NCBI GenBank assembly: GCA_019359285.1
Contig: JAHHHQ010000001.1
Location: 1 to 49,159 of the forward strand
Direction: 5' to 3'
Source: Nodosilinea sp. WJT8-NPBG4
Lineage (GTDB): Bacteria; Cyanobacteriota; Cyanobacteriia; Phormidesmidales; Phormidesmidaceae
DNA: 49,159 nt
Every line of letters begins with the position of its first letter. Position 1 is the first letter of the stretch. The notes under the pieces were generated by a model. That model was not told the origin of the DNA. It searched no databases and saw only the letters and a program-made list of their open reading frames with translations. Shown piece after piece: positions 43,497 through 49,159 of this stretch. A program made the position numbers and the translations under genes.

Positions 43497-45245
43497 CTAG
43501 GGGCTCCCCGTCTGGGGAAGAGGGGTCAAAGGCTGGTCTGGCAGCGGGTCTGGGGAGTCACCCGCCGGTTCAGGATTGCGATCGGGCAAATTTCGCAGGC
43601 CCTCGGGGGTGAGGGTAGCTAGCAGGCTCAGCAGGTAGGGCTCACCGCCGAGAGCCGCCGCAAAGGCAGGGGTCAGAGCGGGCTGAAAACGCTGATCGCC
43701 CTCAAGGGTGAGCTTGAAGTAGGCCAAGCCCAGCACCTGCATGTAGGACCACACCAGCTCGGGATTGAGTCCGACGATCTCTGGCGGAATCGTGAGCGGC
43801 TGATCGCTCTGGGCGATATCGCCAATCGTCGAGAAATGGGTGCCCCGGTTGATCAGCAACAGGTAGCGATCGCGGGCAGCCAGCCAGGTAAACGGCTCAA
43901 TCTGTTCTGGAAAGGCGGGTGCCACCGTATCAGCCGTGCCCGCCACCACCATGATCGGCACCTGGATCTGACCGTAGCCAGTGGGCCCAAATAGGGCGCT
44001 GCCGATGGGGTTCATTACAAACACCGACTTGACGCGGGGATCGCTCAAACTGCGGCCTGGGTTGCCCAAGCGCGCCGCCTGACACTGCAACAGCAGCGAT
44101 GGATTAAACGACAGCGTGCTGGGGGGGCAGGCCGTCGCCAGTCCCGCCTCATCAAAGCTCGCCCCGCTCAGCGCCAGGGCCGTATAGCCTCCAAAGGACT
44201 GACCAATCACCCCCACTCGATCTAGATCGAGCTGCCTACGAATGGGGGAGGGGCTTTGGTTTAGCCGATCCAGGGTGTTGAGGGTCAACGACACATCCCG
44301 CGGTCGGCGCAGAAACTCTTCGTCCTGCACCACCGCGTCGGAGCGCCCCGCCAGCAGGGCGTAGAGCTGCTGATCGTTGCTGCCGGAGTGCTCCAGGGTA
44401 GCCACCGCAATGCCCCCAGCAGCCAGATATTCCGCCAGATAGCTGTAGCTGTTCAGGGTGCCCCCCAGCCCGTGGGAGATCACTACCAGGGGAAACCCTG
44501 TGGTCGGTACTCCCGGTCGCCCCGGCAGCACCTCGGGTAGGTAGAGCTGCACCGGGGTAGGCAACCCCGGCACCACAACCTGAATGCGATCGACGCCGTA
44601 CTGACGCTCGCTCTGCACCAGTTGCAGCAGCGCGTTGGCATCGACTGGGTTGGCAGCGGCCTCGGCGGTGGCGATCGCCTGCACTTGGTTAAAGGCCACC
44701 TCCGACTGCAAAATTGTCTGGTTGATCTCCTGGGCGATCGCCAGCCCCTCGATCAGGTCGATGCGCACGGCCTCAGTGGGGTAGGACTTGAGCACGTTGA
44801 CCAGGTTAAAGCCGCCCTCGGGATCGGCGGCAGCCAAGATCAGGGCCCCGCGCAGGGCCTGCACGTTAGCCTGTCGCACGGGGGTTTGCACCACCCGACC
44901 AATCTGCTCCAGCAGCAGCACCCCCTGCTCGGTGTAGAGAAACTGGGCCACCGCCACCGGGCTGAGCCCCGCTGGGGTGCTCAACACCTCTCGAATTTGG
45001 CCGAGCTGCTCATCGGATATCTGGAGCTGTCGTCGATAGGCTTGCAGCTGAGGAGTGAGCTCACCCGTGACCGCAAACCGTTCTAGATCAGCGATCGGAA
45101 TGGAACGCTGCAGAATGCCGAAGGTAACAATCAGGTTTTCGGCAGCGGCGCTCGGCAGGACCGTCGCCAGTGCCCCTAAAAGCCCTAGAGCCCAAGACAG
45201 ACCACGCCGCCGCCAGGGGCGCGCGGTTTTCATAAAAGAAAGCAT
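43497..45245 (-). CDS. Exported alpha/beta hydrolase with DUF1400 domain
   Basis: 582 aa from the ATG at 45245. Signal peptide after basic residues RPWRRR (LSWALGLLGALATVLPSAAA). DUF1400 follows at about 33-190 (ENLIVTFGILQRSIPIADLE, VAQFLYTEQGVLLLEQIGRV). The hydrolase part begins FPLVVISHGLGGTLNSYSYL (oxyanion region HG). The nucleophile elbow is GVIGQSFGGYTAL, and the Asp and His candidates are in VAGTADTVAP and NRGTHFST. The C-terminus is proline-rich. This cyanobacterial group resembles platelet-activating factor acetylhydrolase-type lipases. Substrate unknown. Confidence 0.85.
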   Translation of the reverse strand: MLSFMKTARPWRRRGLSWALGLLGALATVLPSAAAENLIVTFGILQRSIPIADLERFAVTGELTPQLQAYRRQLQISDEQLGQIREVLSTPAGLSPVAVAQFLYTEQGVLLLEQIGRVVQTPVRQANVQALRGALILAAADPEGGFNLVNVLKSYPTEAVRIDLIEGLAIAQEINQTILQSEVAFNQVQAIATAEAAANPVDANALLQLVQSERQYGVDRIQVVVPGLPTPVQLYLPEVLPGRPGVPTTGFPLVVISHGLGGTLNSYSYLAEYLAAGGIAVATLEHSGSNDQQLYALLAGRSDAVVQDEEFLRRPRDVSLTLNTLDRLNQSPSPIRRQLDLDRVGVIGQSFGGYTALALSGASFDEAGLATACPPSTLSFNPSLLLQCQAARLGNPGRSLSDPRVKSVFVMNPIGSALFGPTGYGQIQVPIMVVAGTADTVAPAFPEQIEPFTWLAARDRYLLLINRGTHFSTIGDIAQSDQPLTIPPEIVGLNPELVWSYMQVLGLAYFKLTLEGDQRFQPALTPAFAAALGGEPYLLSLLATLTPEGLRNLPDRNPEPAGDSPDPLPDQPLTPLPQTGSP

Positions 45246-45283
45246 GGCAGGGCCTTTGCAGGTCACGGTGCGCAGAGAAGCCG

Positions 45284-45772
45284 CTAAGAGGGAATAGCCA
45301 CAGGCTGTGCTGAAATGTAGTCAAGCAGCCCTTCGCAGGCATCTAGCAGGAGATCGATGACGTAGGTAAACCCTTCAGGGCCACCATAGTAGGGGTCAGG
45401 AACGTCTTTGTCAGGGCGGGTGCGGCAAAAGTCACATATCAGCCGCACCCGATCGCGATGCTGGCCAGCGGGGTCGAGGGCCAAAATATCGCGGTAGTTT
45501 TGGCGATCCATCGCCAAAATGTAGTCAAAGCGGTCAAAGTCAACAGGGTCAAACTGGCGAGCGCGACCCACCAGGTCAAGACCGTAGGCCTTGGCAGCTT
45601 GGGCCATGCGGCGATCGGGGGCACTGCCCACATGGTAGCTAGCCGTGCCCGCCGAATCACATACCACCCGATCGCTCAGCTGCCGCTGCTCAATCAGGTG
45701 ATTCATAATGTTTTCTGCCGAGGGCGACCTGCAAATGTTGCCCAGGCACACGAATAAAAGGCGCGTTGTCAT
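45284..45772 (-). CDS. Low-molecular-weight protein-tyrosine phosphatase
   Basis: 162 aa with the P-loop C9-LGNIC-R15-S (CX5R) right at the N-terminus (RLLFVCLGNICRSPSAEN) and the general acid in DVPDPYYGGPEGF near residue 125. Length and layout are typical for LMW-PTP family enzymes, which dephosphorylate tyrosine or arginine residues. It lies 38 bp before the DUF1400 gene and 18 bp after ybaB on the same strand, so the three may share a transcript. Confidence 0.92.
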   Translation of the reverse strand: MTTRLLFVCLGNICRSPSAENIMNHLIEQRQLSDRVVCDSAGTASYHVGSAPDRRMAQAAKAYGLDLVGRARQFDPVDFDRFDYILAMDRQNYRDILALDPAGQHRDRVRLICDFCRTRPDKDVPDPYYGGPEGFTYVIDLLLDACEGLLDYISAQPVAIPS

Positions 45773-45790
45773 AGCACTGACAGCCGAGCC

Positions 45791-46135
45791 CTATAGACCG
45801 GGCAAATTGAGACCGCCGGTGAGCACCTCCATGCGATCGCGCATGGTGGCCGTCGACTTTTCATAAGCGTCTTTCATGGCTGTGGCCACCAGGTCAGAGA
45901 GCACATCGGCTCCTTCGTTGAGAGCTTCGGGGTCAATGGTTACGCCCTTGGGCTCCTGGTTGCCGCTCATGGTGACCTTGACCAGGCCACCGCCCGATTC
46001 TCCTTGGATCTCCATTTGTTCCAGCTCTTCTTGCAGCTGCTTGGCCCCTTCTTGAATCTGCTGGGCTTTCTTGAAGGCTTCAGTGAGTTCCTTCATCTTG
46101 CCTAACCCAAACCCAAATCCTTGACCTTGTGACAT
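45791..46135 (-). CDS. YbaB/EbfC nucleoid-associated protein
   Basis: 114 aa, near the usual length. A Gly/Phe-rich start ([20 protein letters not shown]) leads to a helical coiled-coil-like part ([20 protein letters not shown]), and the core strand [20 protein letters not shown] is diagnostic. DNA-binding dimer that shapes the nucleoid; in cyanobacteria often constitutive. First gene of the leftward ybaB-phosphatase-hydrolase group. Confidence 0.93.
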   Translation of the reverse strand: MSQGQGFGFGLGKMKELTEAFKKAQQIQEGAKQLQEELEQMEIQGESGGGLVKVTMSGNQEPKGVTIDPEALNEGADVLSDLVATAMKDAYEKSTATMRDRMEVLTGGLNLPGL

Positions 46136-46584
46136 GGAGTTTCTCTCGAACGTACAGCGCGCTGGCGGCGTGAATCCTGTGGTGCCAATCAGCTATTAGA
46201 TTCTAGCGCCCAGCGGCAAAATCTTAGAGTTTGAGAGTATTTCGTCTAAAAAAACCTCCCGTTGAGAGACGTTAGCTCGACCCGACGGGCTAGCTGCGTC
46301 GTAACTATGGATAGGTATAGTAAGCGTCGGCTGATTAGGGCGCCTGCGACCTGGTATTTGGCCAAGCTGGATTGTGGCAAGCTCTAGCGAGTGAAAAGCT
46401 TAGGGTTTGAGGTATCGGGTTTGAGGCAGGTTGTGAACCTAAAACCTTGAACCCTAAACCTTCTAAGTAGGGTTATCTACCCTTGGCCGGGGGTTGAGCT
46501 AAACCTTAGGCTTTATAAGTAGAGATACATTCGGTTGCCCGCGAGTGTGTCGCAGTTGCTCACGCTAGGGCTAAGCGTAGAACC
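46136..46584. other. Intergenic region with imperfect inverted repeat
   Basis: 449 bp between divergent ybaB and DUF1825. No gene seen. Around 46396-46466 there is an imperfect inverted repeat in which TTAGGGTTTGAGGT-like sequence faces ACCTTGAACCCTAAACC, with a perfect inner hairpin AGGTT-GTG-AACCT near 46428-46440. A TATAAG at 46514-46519 could be the -10 of the DUF1825 gene, but its -35 is not convincing. Confidence 0.45.
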
Positions 46585-46902
46585 ATGGGATTTTTTGACT
46601 CAGAGATTGTTCAACAAGAGGCTATGCAGCTGTTTCAGGACTATCAATCGCTGGTGCAGCTAGGGAGCGGCTACGGTAAGTTCGACCGCGAGGGCAAGAA
46701 AATGTACATTGCCCAGATGGAAGCCATGATGGAGCGCTACCACATCTTTATGAAACGCTTTGAGCTTTCCGAGGACTTTCAGGCCCAAATGACGGTCGAA
46801 CAGCTCAAGACTCAGCTGGGCCAGTTTGGCATGACCCCTGACATGATGTTTCAGCAAATGCATCAGACCCTAGAGCGCATGAAAGCTGAGATTGGGACAT
46901 AG
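46585..46902 (+). CDS. DUF1825 protein
   Basis: 105 aa, all helical. The cyanobacterial DUF1825 pattern is intact: GFFDSEIVQQEAMQLFQDYQ, KKMYIAQMEAMMERYHIFMK, RFELSEDFQAQMTVEQLKTQ. The family is conserved in cyanobacteria and unassigned in function; the length is standard. Starts at ATG 46585. Confidence 0.9.
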   Translation: MGFFDSEIVQQEAMQLFQDYQSLVQLGSGYGKFDREGKKMYIAQMEAMMERYHIFMKRFELSEDFQAQMTVEQLKTQLGQFGMTPDMMFQQMHQTLERMKAEIGT

Positions 46903-47085
46903 CCCCCAGCCAAGTCCATCTTCATCAGAAAAAAGACTGGAGCATCTAGCGCCGCTACGGCGGTACGATAAGCCGCTTAGCCTGGACTTCGCGCAACCTG
47001 CCCGGAAGCCATATCCTGGGGAAAGCTGGAGTTCTCCGTTAGGTGAACTTTTTCAGGAAAACCATCCACGCAAAGCACGGTTAGA

Positions 47086-48393
47086 ATGCGCGATCGCACC
47101 TCACAGTTAGCCACCGTCCAGAGTGAGGTGCAGCAATATAGCAAGCTTATCGACGGGTTACTGCTCTATCGGTCGGTGTTTGATCCACCAGTGGGAGCAA
47201 CCTTTTTGGCGCTACTGACGGCTTTGGAATCGGGGAACACGGCCCTTAGCCTGCGCGCTTACGGCACCTGGTTTCAGGCGCTGGCCGCCAGCGAAGCCAG
47301 TTGGAGTAGTTACTTACTGCGGCAAATCGCTTACGCCGAGAACCCATTTACGCTGCAATCCCAGCGCACAAATTTTGACCAACTGCCGGCTGCCCTAGTG
47401 CAGGCCGCCCGTCGCGATTTAAGTACCCTCCAGACGATCTATCAGCTCGGCAGCGACACCGTGGCTGGGTGGGTGCAGGCGATCGCCCAAGACCCCAAAG
47501 CCCCGGTAGCCTGGACTATTGATGAGACAATTCCCCCGCCACTAACGCTGCCTAATGAGGCGCCATGGGTCGAGGCCGTAGAATTCTTAGCCGGTCACTA
47601 TCGCCGCCACGGTGCAGGATTGTTGGCCGAGTACCGCGCCTTTACCTGGGACCAGGGCCAGCTCTGCGGCATTGTCGACCCCGACCCCATTCGACTGGGG
47701 AACCTCACTGCCTATGACCACCCCCGACGGCAGCTGGTGCAAAATACCGTGGCGCTGCTCAAAGGCTACCCGGCGCTCAACGTGTTGCTCTATGGCAGTC
47801 GCGGCGTGGGCAAATCATCCTTAGTTAAAGCTCTGGTGAATGAGTATGCCGACCAGGGGCTGCGGCTGGTGGAGGTGGCAAAGGCCAATCTACAAGCTCT
47901 GTCGCAGATTGTGGGGGAAGTGAGATCGCGTCCCCAAAAATTCATTATTTTCGTCGATGACCTCTCCTTTGAGGACGACGACGACACTTTTAAAGCGCTC
48001 AAAGTTGTGCTGGAGGGCAGCACAACTGCCCGCCCCGCCAACGTGGTGGTCTACGCCACCTCCAACCGTCGTCATCTAGTGCGCGAATTCTTTAGCGATC
48101 GCCCCCGCCCCAAAGATCAAGACGAAGTGCAGTCGTGGGATACGATGCAGGAAAAGCTCTCCTTCAGCGATCGCTTTGGCCTCACCCTCACCTTTGACCC
48201 CGCCGACCAGCCCACCTATCTCGCCATCGTCCACCACCTGGCCAAGCAAGCCAACATCTCCCTCACCGAGGAAGACCTGACTGCCCGCGCCCTACAGTGG
48301 GCTACCCGCCACAACGGGCGATCGGGCCGCACAGCACGGCAGTTTATCGACTGGCTCACAGCAGATCTAAGTTTGGGGGAGCGATCGCCCTAG
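47086..48393 (+). CDS. DUF815-family AAA+ ATPase
   Basis: 435 aa. The N-terminal 200 residues are helical and lack a known motif. From about 230 the DUF815 ATPase follows: NVLLYGSRGVGKSSLVKALV (Walker A GSRGVGKS), FIIFVDDLSFEDDDDTFKAL (Walker B), VVYATSNRRHLVREF (sensor 1), and the C-terminal RHNGRSGRTARQFIDWL (sensor 2-like arginine). DUF815 proteins are single-stranded-DNA-independent AAA+ enzymes of unknown substrate. It starts at the ATG of ATGCGCGATCGC, so a HIP1-like site overlaps the first codons. Confidence 0.88.
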   Translation: MRDRTSQLATVQSEVQQYSKLIDGLLLYRSVFDPPVGATFLALLTALESGNTALSLRAYGTWFQALAASEASWSSYLLRQIAYAENPFTLQSQRTNFDQLPAALVQAARRDLSTLQTIYQLGSDTVAGWVQAIAQDPKAPVAWTIDETIPPPLTLPNEAPWVEAVEFLAGHYRRHGAGLLAEYRAFTWDQGQLCGIVDPDPIRLGNLTAYDHPRRQLVQNTVALLKGYPALNVLLYGSRGVGKSSLVKALVNEYADQGLRLVEVAKANLQALSQIVGEVRSRPQKFIIFVDDLSFEDDDDTFKALKVVLEGSTTARPANVVVYATSNRRHLVREFFSDRPRPKDQDEVQSWDTMQEKLSFSDRFGLTLTFDPADQPTYLAIVHHLAKQANISLTEEDLTARALQWATRHNGRSGRTARQFIDWLTADLSLGERSP

Positions 48394-48523
48394 GGCTTGA
48401 TCAAATCAAACAATTAGGGATTCCTAGGCTGGGTAAAACGAAGCGCAACCCGGCAGCAGTAGGTCTTGATAGGTGACCCCAGCGCTTCACCCATCCACCC
48501 CCTACCCCCTACCCATCCACTCC

Positions 48524-48958
48524 TCAACTAGGGGCAGGCACGCCATAGAGTTCCTCAACCAGCGCCAGATCCCAGTAGGAAGCTTCAATCTTGTGGCCAT
48601 CAAGGTCGCGCACAAAGCAGCCGTAGTAGGGCTCACCGTAGTCGGGGCGGGGGCCGGGCGGGCCGTCATCCTGGGCTCCAGCGGCGATCGCTGCCTCGTA
48701 GAAAGCATGCACCGATTCTTTTGTGGGGGCGATGAACCCGATATGGGTGCCGTTGCCTACGGTAGCGGCCTGGTTGTCGTGGGGCACAGCTATCCAAAAC
48801 TCGGGATAGACCTTGCCGTAGGCGATCGCCCCAGGGTGCTCCATGATGCGCTTGCAGCCTAGGGTGGGCAAAATGCGATCGTAGAAGGCCACAGCCTTTT
48901 CAAAATCGTTAGTGCCAAGGGAAATGTGAGACAGAATGCTCGGGCTATCGGTCGCCAT
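48524..48958 (-). CDS. VOC (glyoxalase/dioxygenase) superfamily protein
   Basis: 144 aa. Two beta-alpha-beta-beta-beta modules: ILSHISLGTNDFEKAVAFYD at the start with the metal-binding His, and THIGFIAPTKESVHAFYEAA with FVRDLDGHKIEASYWD at the end, including the metal-ligand Glu. The pattern matches small cyanobacterial/bacterial VOC enzymes. Substrate unknown. The IS end at 49034 lies 75 bp upstream of its start, so its promoter may be altered. Confidence 0.9.
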   Translation of the reverse strand: MATDSPSILSHISLGTNDFEKAVAFYDRILPTLGCKRIMEHPGAIAYGKVYPEFWIAVPHDNQAATVGNGTHIGFIAPTKESVHAFYEAAIAAGAQDDGPPGPRPDYGEPYYGCFVRDLDGHKIEASYWDLALVEELYGVPAPS

Positions 48959-49033
48959 AGGAAAACCTCAGAGTTCTGCGGTAGCAAGTCACCATAATAG
49001 TTCAGGCATACTAATCTCTTTCTAGAGTTAATT

Positions 49034-49159
49034 AAACCTGAGTTCGACAAGGGGTAGAGTGCTGAGAAAAAGGCTGAGGGTTACGCTCAAAGTGTTGAAT
49101 TCTAAGCACCTCAGCCATGTCTTTGAGTCTAGCGCGCCTTGATCTGACCCAAATCTTCT
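49034..49159 (+). mobile_element. End of the same insertion sequence (second copy, partial)
   Basis: An exact inverted copy of bases 2-127. The tip is AAACCTGAGTTCGAC at 49034, and the element points out of the window. An ATG at 49117 opens the partial frame MSLSLARLDLTQIF. The flank (AGTTAATT before the tip) is unrelated to the flank at the left edge, as expected for independent insertions. Upstream of the VOC gene. Confidence 0.65.

Noticed and set aside
46892..47110. 72-aa open frame between DUF1825 and DUF815
   Set aside because: Overlaps both neighbours' coding ends, no recognisable protein, poor start context.

Overview
The window looks like a cyanobacterial chromosome fragment, probably from a filamentous Leptolyngbya/Nodosilinea-type genome. 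The HIP1 palindrome GCGATCGC is scattered through it, and it carries cyanobacterium-typical families (DUF1825, DUF1400 hydrolase, DUF4114, YbaB/EbfC, a HhoA-type protease). It divides into an accessory half (1 to about 30.2 kb) and a core-like half (30.2 kb to the end), with a tRNA-His at the boundary.

Both edges carry the same 126-bp sequence in inverted orientation (2-127 and 49034-49159), each time joined to unrelated DNA. This is best read as the end of a multicopy insertion sequence on which the assembly broke. At the left edge it interrupts tnsB. Next come an AT-richer tnsB-tnsC-tniQ transposition module of the type V-K CAST (Tn7-like) family without any Cas12k, a helicase/DUF1998 gene that has lost its N-terminal half, and two tyrosine-recombinase-family genes (677 and 209 aa) separated by a short inverted repeat.

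From 8.4 to 29.3 kb lies a type III-D CRISPR-Cas locus. A minus-strand operon encodes Csx3-AAA (predicted ring nuclease), a CARF-nuclease-like protein, Cas10 (GGDD, no HD domain visible), Cas7, Csx10/Cas5, a Cas11-like small subunit, two more Cas7 proteins, a Csx19-like protein, a fourth Cas7 and an unknown 207-aa protein, followed after a gap by a second CARF protein with a HEPN motif. Many of these genes overlap by 1-8 nt. A WYL-type TIGR03985 regulator is divergent from the operon. Array 1 (25 repeats) and array 2 (43 repeats) flank the cas genes. They share a leader motif on their inner sides and so are predicted to be transcribed outward. Cas6 lies beyond array 2. No cas1 or cas2 is present. 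Together the genes predict crRNA maturation by Cas6, RNA-guided RNA cleavage by a multi-subunit Cas7 complex, cyclic oligoadenylate synthesis by Cas10, two CARF effectors and one off-switch (Csx3).

The right half holds arsenosugar-type glycosyltransferases (TIGR04283, TIGR04282) with DUF547 and rhodanese genes, a secreted DUF4394/DUF4114 protein, a DUF4331-TPR-NicO metal transport cluster, an HtrA/Deg protease with a clear terminator, a rimK/zinc-protease-like pair, a DUF1400 hydrolase, a low-molecular-weight phosphatase, YbaB/EbfC, DUF1825, a DUF815 ATPase and a VOC protein. The most notable observations are: the unfused III-D gene order that matches the domain order of the fused III-Dv and III-E effectors; a protospacer sampled in both arrays with differences almost only at third codon positions; the mosaic array 2; and the orphan, IS-broken CAST-like module.
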